Shown here: one piece after another, positions 38,625 through 47,361 of the stretch
Position numbering within the stretch: the first letter of the stretch is position 1
Layout: each line of letters begins with the position of its first letter
Origin: RBC074 sp964470555
Lineage (GTDB): Bacteria; Acidobacteriota; Blastocatellia; RBC074
Reading direction: 5' to 3'
DNA length: 64,000 nucleotides
Assembly: GCA_964470555.1 (NCBI GenBank)
Contig: CAYYDG010000006.1
Location: 62,001-126,000 of the forward strand
Translations under genes and position numbers: made by a program
Notes under the pieces: model-generated
Databases searched by the model: none
Seen by the model: only the letters and a program-made list of their open reading frames with translations
What the model was told of the DNA's origin: nothing

Positions 38625-38638
38625 AAGTACCCCGAATT

Positions 38639-38965
38639 TCAGTTGAAAGGAATAGGAAGCTCGATATAGCTGCCCGGTTGCAGAGTGTCGATTGAGCCCA
38701 CAACCATTGCAACGTGTTTCTTGATTCGTGGCCAGCTAGTCGTCAGCAAGACGACAATGCTGATTTTGCGACCAGTCAAATTTTGCTGATAACGGATATT
38801 TTGATCGGTTGTGATGATGGCGTCGAAATCTGCTGTTTCGGCTCGCTGCAATAAGTCTCCGTTTCGGATGTCATTCCAGCCTTGTTCGTAAGCCGTCACC
38901 ACAGTGTGACTGAGCAAGTACTTTCGCAAGGGAACAGGCGTGCCTTGATCGAATAGTAGCTTCAT
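38639..38965 (-). CDS. PIN-like DUF5615 protein (putative toxin)
   Basis: A 108-residue protein of the DUF5615 PIN-like group. LLFDQGTPVPLRKYLLSHTV at the start supplies the first aspartate, and DFDAIITTDQNIRYQQNL is the family hallmark with the second acidic pair. Its ATG lies two bases after the stop of the DUF433 gene. DUF433/DUF5615 pairs are widely regarded as probable toxin-antitoxin modules, the DUF5615 partner being the nuclease-like member. Activity is inferred. Confidence 0.85.
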   Translation of the reverse strand: MKLLFDQGTPVPLRKYLLSHTVVTAYEQGWNDIRNGDLLQRAETADFDAIITTDQNIRYQQNLTGRKISIVVLLTTSWPRIKKHVAMVVGSIDTLQPGSYIELPIPFN

Positions 38966-38967
38966 TG

Positions 38968-39198
38968 TTACGCCGCTATCTTGCTTTGATTGAGGCTTTG
39001 GATCGTGTAATCCAAAACCGCTGTCGCCTGTTCACGAGTAACGCCGGGAAACCAGGCCAAAAAATCATCCAGGCTCGCGCCATCTTCCAGGTTTTCAAAC
39101 AACGCGATGACTGGAACTCGTGTGTTGCGGAACGTCCAGGCTCCGCTGACTTTTTCAGGGTCTCGTTCTACTGCTGGACAAAAAGACCAATCTATCAT
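38968..39198 (-). CDS. DUF433 protein (putative antitoxin)
   Basis: A 76-residue protein with the DUF433 pattern: GAWTFRNTRVPVIALFENLEDG followed by LDDFLAWFPGVTREQATAVLDY. The fold is a winged/helix-turn-helix DNA-binding domain, as expected for an antitoxin that represses its own operon. The ATG at 39198 has AGGAGGAAA just upstream; the frame continues upstream into a palindromic repeat and is not part of the gene. It is followed directly by the DUF5615 gene. Confidence 0.85.
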   Translation of the reverse strand: MIDWSFCPAVERDPEKVSGAWTFRNTRVPVIALFENLEDGASLDDFLAWFPGVTREQATAVLDYTIQSLNQSKIAA

Positions 39199-39217
39199 TG
39201 GTTTCCTCCTCTGAAAA

Positions 39218-39297
39218 TGTCCGACAAGCTGCCAGCTTGTCGTGGTCTCGATTTGACGCTTGTTAGGGTCAACGACAAGCTGGCAGCTTGTCGGACA
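39218..39297. repeat. 26-bp inverted repeat (GACAAGCTGGCAGCTTGTCGG type)
   Basis: Arms 39218-39243 and 39272-39297 are perfect complements; each arm is itself nearly palindromic (ACAAGCTGCCAGCTTGT). It sits between purM and the DUF433 gene and could fold into a very stable cruciform or hairpin. Confidence 0.8.
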
Positions 39298-39369
39298 GTC
39301 GGGCGCAGCCGTTTTCATCGTTTCAGGGCGTTGTCGCAAACGACATGTCAGACTCCTTATTGGCTTAGC

Positions 39370-40407
39370 TTATACAAACTGCACCTTGCTTTCACCGTCC
39401 ACAACTTCGCCCAGGATGTAAAACGGTTGGCGAGCGACATTGAATTGATCTTGCACAAATTGCAGAAATTGCGGGCTGGTGACAACGACCATCCCGATGC
39501 CCATGTTAAACGTGCGGAGCATGTCTTCGCGCGGGACGTTGCCGATCTTTTGGATCAGGTCGTACACCGGCAGCACCGGCCAGCTTCCTTCCTTGATGGC
39601 GACATCCACGTTGCGCGGCAAAATGCGCGGAACGTTTTCTACCAAACCGCCGCCGGTAATGTGGGCCAGTCCTTTGATGACGCCTTCGTGTTCGATCAAT
39701 CGTTCCAGCGAAGGCAGGTAATTTTTGTGCGGCTTCAACAACTCTTCGCCGATTGTGCAGCCGAGTTCCGGCACGTGCTGATCCAGTTGATAGCCTTCGA
39801 TGTCGAACAACACTTTGCGCGCCAGGCTGTATCCGTTGGTGTGCAAACCCACGGATGGCAATCCGATGACAATGTCTCCGGCGGTGATGCGATTGCCATT
39901 GATGATTTTCTTTTTGTCCACCACGCCGACGATAAAGCCCGCGATGTCGTATTCGCCTTCTTTGTACAGTTCCGGCATTTCGGCGGTTTCGCCGCCCAGC
40001 AACGCGCATTCGCCTTCGCGGCAACCGCGCACCAGACCTTCGATCAATTTTTCAACCACGTCGGGATACAGTTTGCCGACGGCGATGTAATCCAGAAAGA
40101 ACATTGGCCGCGCTCCCTGCACCAGAATGTCATTGATGCAATGCGCCACCAGATCATAACCGACCGTGTCGTGAATGCCTGCGGCAAAGGCGATTTTCAG
40201 CTTGGTGCCAACGCCATCGCAGCTTGCCACCAGCACAGGTTCGCGTATTTCGTTGAACAGTCCGCTGAACATTCCGCCGAAGCTGCCGATTTCAGACATG
40301 ACATTTTCATTGAAGGTCGAACGCGCCAGCTTTTTGATTCGCGCAGTGGCCTGATTGGCGGCGTCAATGTCCACGCCCGCGTCTTTATAAGTAATTGAGT
40401 GGTTCAT
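39370..40407 (-). CDS. purM: Phosphoribosylformylglycinamidine cyclo-ligase (AIR synthetase)
   Basis: Closes the imidazole ring of AIR using ATP in purine synthesis. A 345-residue protein, the usual size, with the starting MNHSITYKDAGVDIDAAN, VASCDGVGTKLKIAF, CINDILVQGARPMFFLDY and AFAGGETAEMP-like LLGGETAEMPELY motifs, and GGGLVENVPRILP near the C-terminal part. Its ATG overlaps the DUF3006 stop by four bases, so it is translationally coupled to the DUF3006 and metallo-hydrolase genes. purF lies upstream and purN downstream, both on the same strand. Confidence 0.97.
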   Translation of the reverse strand: MNHSITYKDAGVDIDAANQATARIKKLARSTFNENVMSEIGSFGGMFSGLFNEIREPVLVASCDGVGTKLKIAFAAGIHDTVGYDLVAHCINDILVQGARPMFFLDYIAVGKLYPDVVEKLIEGLVRGCREGECALLGGETAEMPELYKEGEYDIAGFIVGVVDKKKIINGNRITAGDIVIGLPSVGLHTNGYSLARKVLFDIEGYQLDQHVPELGCTIGEELLKPHKNYLPSLERLIEHEGVIKGLAHITGGGLVENVPRILPRNVDVAIKEGSWPVLPVYDLIQKIGNVPREDMLRTFNMGIGMVVVTSPQFLQFVQDQFNVARQPFYILGEVVDGESKVQFV

Positions 40408-40670
40408 AATTTGAAATTGTCCGGTTGAGTTGATTGTGCGAGTTCGCGTTGAAGTTCGTTGATTCGCCGAAGCGTGGCTTCAGTGGAATCTGCATCAAAC
40501 TGAAAACTGACGGTCAGATGATCTCCGGCTTTGGCCGTTGAAGGCAACCGGTCAAGCGGAACATCGAATTGAAATCCGCTGTCGTCGCTGGCGACAAGCA
40601 CGGCCAGCCCATTTTCGACGCGGTCAATGAATGCTTTGAAACTGGTGGAATTGTTGCGTTCGTCAGTCAA
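40404..40670 (-). CDS. DUF3006-type small protein
   Basis: An 88-residue protein with the DUF3006 form: FKAFIDRVENGLAVLVASDD, then FDVPLDRLPSTAKAGDHL and a beta-strand-rich middle. Such proteins often follow ComEC-like metallo-beta-lactamase-fold genes, as here (eight-base overlap with the preceding gene). Function is not established; a partner or inhibitor of the hydrolase is a reasonable guess. It overlaps purM by four bases. Confidence 0.8.
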   Translation of the reverse strand: MTDERNNSTSFKAFIDRVENGLAVLVASDDSGFQFDVPLDRLPSTAKAGDHLTVSFQFDADSTEATLRRINELQRELAQSTQPDNFKL

Positions 40671-41691
40671 TTTCCTTGCCTTTCAGCCCGGCTTTGGCCG
40701 CGGCGGCTTTTTGCGGTTGCATCAAGACATCATCGAGTCCGATTCGTCCAGACCACAATGACGCCAGACTGGCTTGCCGATTGGCGTTGACCTGAAAAGT
40801 ATTGCCGTCAGAAACGATGGTGATTTCGCCGCTCAGATCGGTGCGATGAACCTGCACGTTCGATCTTTTCAGCCGATCCAGCGTCGGTTGCGACGGATGT
40901 CCGTACCGATTGTCCGCGCCACAGGAGATGATCGCGGCTTGCGGGTTGACTGCATTCAGAAATCGTTCGCTGGTGGCGTGGCGCGACCCGTGATGTCCGA
41001 CTTTCAATACCTGCGCGCGAATAGGCAACTTCGCTTTGACCAGTTCCGCTTCGGTTTCGGCTTCGGCGTCGCCGGTGAAGAGCATGGTGAAATTGCCGTA
41101 CGTCAATCGCAACACCACCGAATTCGCATTTTCCACGCTGCCGCCTTCGCGGACGTTGGTCGTCCATTGGCCGTTGCCACGCGGATGGAAGGCTTCCAGC
41201 CGCACGCCGGAATCCAGGTCGAAGGTCTGGCCTTTGCCCGCTTTGATATAAGCGACCTTTCGTTCCTTCACCGCGCGCAGCAGCTTTTCGTATTCCGTGC
41301 TGGCGAACGATTGACCACTGTCGAGCAGTTGTTTGACCGTCAGTTTGCCAATCACGCGGCGCAAACCCGCAATGTGATCGGCGTGCGGATGCGTTGCCAC
41401 GGCCAGATCAATGGTTCGCAAATTGCGGCGTTGCAATACGGAAACGACACCATCTCCCGCGCGCGCGTTTCCGGCGTCAATCAAAACGGTTTTGCCGCCG
41501 GGCGAAACAATCAAAAAACCGTCGCCTTGCCCCACGTCCAACGCGACAATTTGCAATCTGCCTTTGGTTTCAAATGGCGCCGGCATCGGCGGCGGTTCGT
41601 TTCGTTGGCGGCGCAGCCAGTAAGCCACTCCAACAAGAATTGCGACGACGATCAAAACAGCGAACAGAACTTTCAGAAAACGCATGAGCAC
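40663..41691 (-). CDS. ComEC/Rec2-like metallo-beta-lactamase-fold hydrolase, membrane-anchored
   Basis: A 342-residue protein with one N-terminal membrane helix (FLKVLFAVLIVVAILVGVAYWL) and an external hydrolase domain. The metal-binding motif is THPHADHIAGL, preceded by VALDVGQGDGFLIVSPGG; further ligands are in LFTGDAEAETE and KVGHHGSRHA. This is the soluble nuclease-like domain of ComEC without its competence membrane channel. The in-frame ATG two codons later (41685) is an alternative start. Coupled to DUF3006 and purM. Confidence 0.88.
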   Translation of the reverse strand: MLMRFLKVLFAVLIVVAILVGVAYWLRRQRNEPPPMPAPFETKGRLQIVALDVGQGDGFLIVSPGGKTVLIDAGNARAGDGVVSVLQRRNLRTIDLAVATHPHADHIAGLRRVIGKLTVKQLLDSGQSFASTEYEKLLRAVKERKVAYIKAGKGQTFDLDSGVRLEAFHPRGNGQWTTNVREGGSVENANSVVLRLTYGNFTMLFTGDAEAETEAELVKAKLPIRAQVLKVGHHGSRHATSERFLNAVNPQAAIISCGADNRYGHPSQPTLDRLKRSNVQVHRTDLSGEITIVSDGNTFQVNANRQASLASLWSGRIGLDDVLMQPQKAAAAKAGLKGKEID

Positions 41692-41717
41692 GGAGGAGAG
41701 ATATTCAGCCTTGTCTG

Positions 41718-42182
41718 TTATGGATAATTGTTGGGATTATCGACAGCAAGACCTTCAGCCTGTGCAGCGATGTTCAGATCAGCGTCGGCTGAAACCAGGA
41801 TGAGTGGTCTCGCGCCGACCGCCAGCCGATTGGAATTCGCCGCCAATGCAGCAGCCAGTTGAACTGCGTCATAGCCGCGTAAAGCATGCTTTTCAGCCAG
41901 TCTGGCAGCTTCTTCGACTAAAATCCGAGTTGTTTCAGCAATCAAAAACTTTCCGGCAAAAGCGCGACGAAATCTGATGATTGATTTTGCCGTTGCCATT
42001 GGATGTAAGCGTCCGCTTCGAGTTCGGCGTGTCAGTGCAGCTATTACTTCGACCAAAGTAATACGAGCGACATAAACTCGATTTGCCGCAGATGCCTTAA
42101 AGAGGCGAATTACCCAAGCCGAGCCAGTTTCTTTGGCGTATCGTTTCATCAACGCGCTGCTGTCAAAGAAATAGGCTGCCAC
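41718..42182 (-). CDS. VapC-type PIN toxin
   Basis: A 154-residue PIN-domain ribonuclease: YFFDSSALMKRYAKETGS at the start with the first aspartate, ITLVEVIAALTRR with the acidic residue, ALRGYDAVQLAAALA and LVSADADLNIAAQAEGLAV with the C-terminal acidic pair. The start is GTG and overlaps the antitoxin stop (TAGTG). It lies 26 bases upstream of the hydrolase gene. Confidence 0.87.
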   Translation of the reverse strand: MAAYFFDSSALMKRYAKETGSAWVIRLFKASAANRVYVARITLVEVIAALTRRTRSGRLHPMATAKSIIRFRRAFAGKFLIAETTRILVEEAARLAEKHALRGYDAVQLAAALAANSNRLAVGARPLILVSADADLNIAAQAEGLAVDNPNNYP

Positions 42183-42466
42183 TACCGACGCTCCCGAATG
42201 ATCTGTTCAGAAAGAGACTCGCCTTCGACTTCAATCGGCTCAAAATCCTCATCTTCATCCGTGTAATCGGAAAGAGTGGGAAGGCTGATGATGCCTTTGG
42301 AAGCAAGGATTCGCTCAACCTCTTCCTCGTTGACTGGTTCCGCAGTGCGAGGGGACTCACTTGAGACAGGTAGATGGTCAATTTCTCGTTTGAGAGCTTC
42401 AATAAGCTGTTGCCGTTCCAGAAAAGGCAGCCTGCCGATTTCGCTCATGATTTCCTGTAAGCTCAT
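42182..42466 (-). CDS. Putative antitoxin partner of VapC
   Basis: A 94-residue acidic protein. The N-terminal half (LQEIMSEIGRLPFLERQQLIEALKREI) is helical and resembles the dimerisation/DNA-binding ends of small antitoxins; the C-terminal half is rich in E and D (DYTDEDEDFEPIEVEGESL) and probably occupies the toxin active site. The ATG at 42466 has GAGGTG upstream. Position before the PIN gene with overlapping stop/start is the main support. Confidence 0.65.
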   Translation of the reverse strand: MSLQEIMSEIGRLPFLERQQLIEALKREIDHLPVSSESPRTAEPVNEEEVERILASKGIISLPTLSDYTDEDEDFEPIEVEGESLSEQIIRERR

Positions 42467-42509
42467 ATTCACCTCTGCAACGGATGGTAAACGATTCGTC
42501 AATTCGGCT

Positions 42510-43919
42510 TCAATCAGCAGGAATGGATTCGCGCTGGCGCGAAGTCATTACGTTGGCTCCCAATTGAGTGGGGTATTTGCCGGTGTAACACGCTGTGCAG
42601 AATCTTGTATCGGCGTCGTCGCCAACCGCTTCCCGCATGCCCTGCATACTCAAATATCCCAGCGAATCGGCTTCCAAAAACTGGCGAATTTCCTCAACGG
42701 AATTTTGCGCGGCAATCAACTCCTCGCGCGTCGGCGTGTCCACACCGTAATAACACGGCGCAATCGTCGGCGGACAACTGATGCGCATGTGAACTTCGCG
42801 CGCGCCGGCGTCGCGCACCATCTTGACGATCTTTTTGGACGTCGTGCCGCGCACGATCGAATCGTCAATCAGCACAACGCGTTTGCCTTCGATCAGGTCA
42901 CGCACCGGATTGAGTTTAATCTTCACGCCGAAATGACGAATGGACGAACGCGGTTCGATGAACGTGCGACCGACGTAATGATTTCGCATCAAGCCGAAAC
43001 GGAACTTCAAACCGGATTCGGCGGCAAACCCAATTGCCGCGGCAACGCCGGAATCGGGAACCGGGACGACGATGTCGGCATTTACCGGATATTCGCGCGC
43101 CAGATGGCGGCCAAACAAATGACGGCTTTTGTTGACGCTGCGACCAAAGACCAGCGAATCGGGCCGCGAAAAATACACGTGCTCGAAAATGCAATGCGAA
43201 GTCGTGCGCGCGGCGAATGGTTTCAGCGACCGAATGCCGTCGGCTTCGACCACGACAATTTCGCCGGGTTCGACATCGCGTATGTATTTCGCTCCGATCA
43301 AATCAAACGCGCAGGTTTCCGACGCGAACACCGTCGCGCCTTCCAGTTCTCCCATGCACAAAGGACGAAATCCGCGCGGGTCGCGTGCCGCGATCAATTT
43401 GTCCGGTGTGACAAAGAGCATCGAAAACGCGCCTTCGTCGTTTCTTAGCGCTTCGGCGATGGCTTCGACCACGTCGCCTGCGCGCGAACGCGCGATGCGA
43501 TGGAGCACAACTTCGGTGTCCGAAGTCGAAGAGAAAATCGCGCCGTCGCGTTCCAGTTGCTGGCGGGCTTCAATGGCGTCGGGCAGGTTGCCGTTATGAC
43601 AAAGTGCGATCTGGCCAAAGCTGCATTTGACGGAAAACGGCTGCGCTTCGTTCAGGCTGACTTTGCCCGCGGTGGAATACCGCACGTGGCCAATGGCCGA
43701 ACGTCCGGGCAGACGCGCCAGATTTTCTTCCTGAAAAATGTCGCTGACGTGTCCCATGCCGCGTTCAGCGTGAAGCCGTTCGCCGTCAGAAGACACAATG
43801 CCAGCCGATTCCTGTCCGCGATGCTGCAACGCGTACAAGCCAAGATAAGTGAGCCGCGCAGATTCTTCGTGGCCGTAAATCCCGAAGACTCCGCACTCTT
43901 CGCGTAATTTGTCGAACAT
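42510..43919 (-). CDS. purF: Amidophosphoribosyltransferase
   Basis: First committed step of purine synthesis: PRPP plus glutamine to phosphoribosylamine. A 469-residue protein. The glutaminase domain begins with MFDKLREECGVFGIYG, with Cys9 as the N-terminal nucleophile after propeptide removal, and ALQHRGQESAGI. The PRTase domain has VVLIDDSIVRGTT, the PRPP-binding motif. A -10-like TATACT lies about 50 bases upstream on the minus strand (43962-43967), with a weak -35. Separated from purM by the VapC pair and the hydrolase/DUF3006 genes. Confidence 0.97.
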   Translation of the reverse strand: MFDKLREECGVFGIYGHEESARLTYLGLYALQHRGQESAGIVSSDGERLHAERGMGHVSDIFQEENLARLPGRSAIGHVRYSTAGKVSLNEAQPFSVKCSFGQIALCHNGNLPDAIEARQQLERDGAIFSSTSDTEVVLHRIARSRAGDVVEAIAEALRNDEGAFSMLFVTPDKLIAARDPRGFRPLCMGELEGATVFASETCAFDLIGAKYIRDVEPGEIVVVEADGIRSLKPFAARTTSHCIFEHVYFSRPDSLVFGRSVNKSRHLFGRHLAREYPVNADIVVPVPDSGVAAAIGFAAESGLKFRFGLMRNHYVGRTFIEPRSSIRHFGVKIKLNPVRDLIEGKRVVLIDDSIVRGTTSKKIVKMVRDAGAREVHMRISCPPTIAPCYYGVDTPTREELIAAQNSVEEIRQFLEADSLGYLSMQGMREAVGDDADTRFCTACYTGKYPTQLGANVMTSRQRESIPAD

Positions 43920-44011
43920 AGTTTTTGGTTGTGAATGGGTTACCCGATGAATGTAAGGCGCAGTATAAACAACCGGGCTGGCTGGCGAAAGGCAGTGTGA
44001 CGATGAAAGAC

Positions 44012-44064
44012 GTCAGTTTCCATTTGTCGTTTTGGCGTCAGCCAGACAGCAAATGGAAACTGAC
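44012..44064. repeat. 15-bp inverted repeat (GTCAGTTTCCATTTG)
   Basis: Perfect arms 44012-44026 and 44050-44064 in the 169-bp gap between aspS and purF, just upstream of purF and downstream of aspS. It may be a dispersed repeat or a terminator for aspS on the minus strand; no U tract is visible. Confidence 0.6.
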
Positions 44065-44088
44065 ATTTTCAAGAAACTGTGGCGAACA

Positions 44089-45867
44089 TCAGGCCAGTGT
44101 TTTGATCTTCAGTTCCGCCAATTGCGCCGCAGCGACTTCGCTGGGCGAGTCGGTCATCATATCCGACGCCGTCGAAACTTTCGGGAAGGCTATGACATCG
44201 CGCAATGAACCGGCTTTGGCCAATAGCATCACCAGACGATCAAGGCCGAGCGCGATACCGCCGTGCGGAGGCGTGCCGTAACTGAGCGCATCCAGGAAGA
44301 AGCCGAATTTTTCGCGCGCTTCTTCTTCGCTTAAGCCCAAAGCTTTGAACACGGTCGCTTGCACGTCCGAACGGTGAATACGAACGGAGCCTCCGCCTAG
44401 CTCTTTGCCGTTCAGCACCAGATCGTAGGCTTTGGCATAAACCGATCCCAGATCGCCGCCGCTCAGTTTTTCGACATCTTCATCGCGCGGCGACGTGAAC
44501 GGGTGATGTTTGGCGTACCAGCGTTTGTCTTCTTCGTGGTATTCGAACATAGGAAATTCAGTCACCCAGAGCAACCGATTGTCATCTTCGTTGATCAGTT
44601 TTTCGCGGCGACCGACTTCCAGACGAACTTCGCCGATAGCGTCGCAGGCTTTTTCCCATTTGCCGCCGACCATCAAAATCGAATCGCCGACTTTGGCTCC
44701 GGCGGCTTCGACGACTTTGGCGATGCCGTCCGCGCCCATCGTTTTGGTCAGCGCGGATTTGTTTTCGCCTTCCAACACTTGGATGTAGGCCAAACCGCCT
44801 GCACCGAACTTTTTGGCGTGTTCGATGATGTCGTCGTATTGTTTGCGCGACCAGGTGGCTGCGCCCGGAACGACAATCGCTTTGACCACGCCGCCTTTTT
44901 TGATGGCGTCGGCAAACACCGGGAACGGGCCGCCTTCAAACTGTGCCGTCAAATCCATCAACTCCAGACCGAATCGCATGTCGGGTTTGTCGGAACCGAA
45001 ACGGTTCATGGCTTCGATGTACGGCATGCGCTGAAACGGACGTTGCGGTGCTTCATAACCGGCGACTTTGAAGCATTCGACGATCAGCGGTTCGATGACG
45101 TTGAACACGTCGTCCGGCTGGACGAAGCTCATTTCGATGTCAATCTGCGTGAATTCCGGCTGGCGGTCGGCGCGCAAATCTTCGTCGCGGAAACAACGGG
45201 CAATCTGGAAGTAGCGTTCGTAACCGGAAATCATCAACAATTGTTTGAACAACTGCGGCGATTGCGGCAACGCAAAAAACTTGCCCGGCATGGTGCGCGA
45301 AGGAACCAGATAATCGCGTGCGCCTTCGGGCGTAGATTTGGTCAGTATCGGCGTTTCAATTTCATAAAAGCCCAGTTCGTCCAGCACACGCCGAGTCGTA
45401 AACGCCAGTTGGTGGCGCAGCCGGAAGTTGCGCTGCATTTCCGGGCGTCGCAAATCCAGGTAGCGGTATTTCAACCGCACGTCTTCCGACGCTTCGCAGC
45501 GTTCGATTTGAAAAGGAAGCGCCTGCGAGTCATTCAGAATCCAAACCTGTTCGGCGATGATTTCGATTTCGCCGGTCGTCATATTCGGGTTGAACTGGCT
45601 TTCGTCGCGCACAATGCATTCGCCGGTCACAGCCAGCACGAATTCGCTGCGCACACCTTTGATCTTTTCGTGCGCTTCGGGTGATTTTTCCGGATCGAAA
45701 ACAACCTGCGTAATTCCGTTGCGGTCGCGCAGATGAATGAACGTCACATTTTTATGCTCACGTCGGCTGTTGACCCAGCCCATCAGCGTGACGGTTTGCC
45801 CGGCGTTTTCGCGGCGAAGTTCGCCGCAGTTATGAGTGCGTTGTGTTTGTCCAAGATGATCCAACAT
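44089..45867 (-). CDS. aspS: Aspartyl-tRNA synthetase
   Basis: A 592-residue class II synthetase with the bacterial AspRS layout: N-terminal OB-fold anticodon-binding domain (ENAGQTVTLMGWVNSRREHKN), motif 2 (FRDEDLRADRQPEFTQID), the bacterial insertion domain in the middle, and motif 3 (GGIALGLDRLVMLLA). Charges tRNA-Asp (possibly tRNA-Asn as well if the organism uses the transamidation route). It follows hisS after 24 bases, and the two probably share a transcript. Confidence 0.97.
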   Translation of the reverse strand: MLDHLGQTQRTHNCGELRRENAGQTVTLMGWVNSRREHKNVTFIHLRDRNGITQVVFDPEKSPEAHEKIKGVRSEFVLAVTGECIVRDESQFNPNMTTGEIEIIAEQVWILNDSQALPFQIERCEASEDVRLKYRYLDLRRPEMQRNFRLRHQLAFTTRRVLDELGFYEIETPILTKSTPEGARDYLVPSRTMPGKFFALPQSPQLFKQLLMISGYERYFQIARCFRDEDLRADRQPEFTQIDIEMSFVQPDDVFNVIEPLIVECFKVAGYEAPQRPFQRMPYIEAMNRFGSDKPDMRFGLELMDLTAQFEGGPFPVFADAIKKGGVVKAIVVPGAATWSRKQYDDIIEHAKKFGAGGLAYIQVLEGENKSALTKTMGADGIAKVVEAAGAKVGDSILMVGGKWEKACDAIGEVRLEVGRREKLINEDDNRLLWVTEFPMFEYHEEDKRWYAKHHPFTSPRDEDVEKLSGGDLGSVYAKAYDLVLNGKELGGGSVRIHRSDVQATVFKALGLSEEEAREKFGFFLDALSYGTPPHGGIALGLDRLVMLLAKAGSLRDVIAFPKVSTASDMMTDSPSEVAAAQLAELKIKTLA

Positions 45868-45891
45868 TGTTTCTTTCCTGATTCTAAATTT

Positions 45892-47199
45892 TCACCCGGT
45901 CGCTACTGCTCCCGGTACTGAACCGAATTTCGAGATGATTTCGTCCAGCGTCAGCGACTCCTGCTCGCCGGTTTTCAAATTCTTCAAGCCGTAAGTTCCG
46001 CTGGCGACTTCGTTGTCGCCGATAATCAGCGCAAAGCGGGCGCGCGCTTTGTCGGCGGCGGCCATCGCTTTTTTCATTTTACGGTCTTCAAATTCCATCG
46101 CCACGGCAATGCCTGCCGCGCGAAGATGTTGCGCCACGGTGAACGAATGCGCGCGCGCCGTTTCGCCCAAAAAGACGATGAACACGTCCGGCGCGTCTGC
46201 CGCGCGCAGTTGTTCAGCTTCGCTTTCCGGCAACGCCATCACCATGCGATCCAGCCCGAAGGCAAAACCGAAGCCTTTGGTCGGCGGCCCGCCGATGGTT
46301 TCGGACAAACCGTCGTAACGGCCTCCGCCGACCAGCGTGTTCTGCGCGCCAAGCCCGTCGTGGCCAACGATTTCAAACGCCGTCTTGGTGTAATAATCCA
46401 ATCCGCGCACCATTCGTGGATTCACTGTATAAACAATGCCGCGCGCGTCCAGATGCGCTTTGAATTGGGCAAAGTGCTGGCGCGACGTTTCGTCCAGCGA
46501 ATCGGTGATCGTCGGTAGCGTGGCGATGATTGCCTGACAGGTTTCGTTTTTGCAGTCGAATACGCGCAGCGCATTCGTTTCAAACCGGTGATGACAATCC
46601 ACACACAGCTTGTCCAGATTTGGGCGAATCGCTTCGCGCAACGTTTCCAGATACGCCGCGCGGCTTGCCGGTTCGCCGACGGAGTTAATCAGCAACGTCG
46701 TGTTCGTGATCTTCAACTCTTTCAAAAACCAATCCAGCATTTCCATCACTTCGGCTTCGATGGCCGGATCGTCGCTGGAACCCATGACTTCGACGCCGAT
46801 TTGATAAAACTGGCGATACCGTCCAGCCTGTGGGCGTTCGCGGCGGAACATCGGGCCGATGTAATACAGCTTGGTCAATTCGCCCGGTGATTTATCAGCA
46901 AACATTTTGTGTTGAATGTATGCTCGCACGACCGACGCGGTGTTTTCAGGGCGCAAGGTCAGTGATTCACCTTCGCTGTCTTGCCGAGCGCGATCTGTGA
47001 AGGTGTACATCTCCTTGTGAACTATGTCGGTCGCTTCGCCAACGCCGCGCGCGAACAATTCAGTCTTTTCAAAAATCGGCGTGCGAATTTCGCGGAATCC
47101 GTAACGGCGAAACGCTTCACGCGCGACGGCTTCGACGCGATGCCACAACGGCATGTCGCCGGGCAAAATGTCCCTGGTTCCTCGAACGGTTTGAATCAT
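45892..47199 (-). CDS. hisS: Histidyl-tRNA synthetase
   Basis: A 435-residue class II synthetase. The N-terminus VRGTRDILPGDMPLW, motif 2 YIGPMFRRERPQAGRYRQFYQIGVEVMG, the histidine-binding VRGLDYYTKTAFEI and GLSETIGGPPTKGFGFAFGLDR are characteristic. The C-terminal anticodon-binding domain (residues about 335-420) follows. First gene of a hisS-aspS pair. A probable promoter lies at 47308-47335. Confidence 0.97.
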   Translation of the reverse strand: MIQTVRGTRDILPGDMPLWHRVEAVAREAFRRYGFREIRTPIFEKTELFARGVGEATDIVHKEMYTFTDRARQDSEGESLTLRPENTASVVRAYIQHKMFADKSPGELTKLYYIGPMFRRERPQAGRYRQFYQIGVEVMGSSDDPAIEAEVMEMLDWFLKELKITNTTLLINSVGEPASRAAYLETLREAIRPNLDKLCVDCHHRFETNALRVFDCKNETCQAIIATLPTITDSLDETSRQHFAQFKAHLDARGIVYTVNPRMVRGLDYYTKTAFEIVGHDGLGAQNTLVGGGRYDGLSETIGGPPTKGFGFAFGLDRMVMALPESEAEQLRAADAPDVFIVFLGETARAHSFTVAQHLRAAGIAVAMEFEDRKMKKAMAAADKARARFALIIGDNEVASGTYGLKNLKTGEQESLTLDEIISKFGSVPGAVATG

Positions 47200-47205
47200 A
47201 AAAAA

Positions 47206-47229
47206 TAGACAGTAGACAGTAGACAGTAG
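47206..47229. repeat. Tandem AGACAGT triplet
   Basis: Three copies of AGACAGT in the 5' untranslated region of hisS. It may be a degenerate dispersed repeat or a slippage site. Confidence 0.6.
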
Positions 47230-47307
47230 TAAGCGCCGCTGTTTGAATGGCTACTGGATTGATTTTGATGTTGCAGGCTGGAAAATGCCTGACAGAACAA
47301 GGCGCGG

Positions 47308-47335
47308 ATTGTAGCATAGCCATTGGTTTAGCCAA
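47308..47335 (-). promoter_or_regulatory. Probable sigma-70 promoter for hisS-aspS
   Basis: On the minus strand TTGGCT and TACAAT are separated by 16 bases. The -10 box lies about 110 bases upstream of the hisS start; the leader contains the AGACAGT tandem repeat. Confidence 0.5.
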
Positions 47336-47361
47336 GTCTGCGGCAAAATGGAGAGAATTCA

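Noticed and set aside
44503..45684. 393-residue plus-strand open frame
   Set aside because: Opposite aspS, with no domain.
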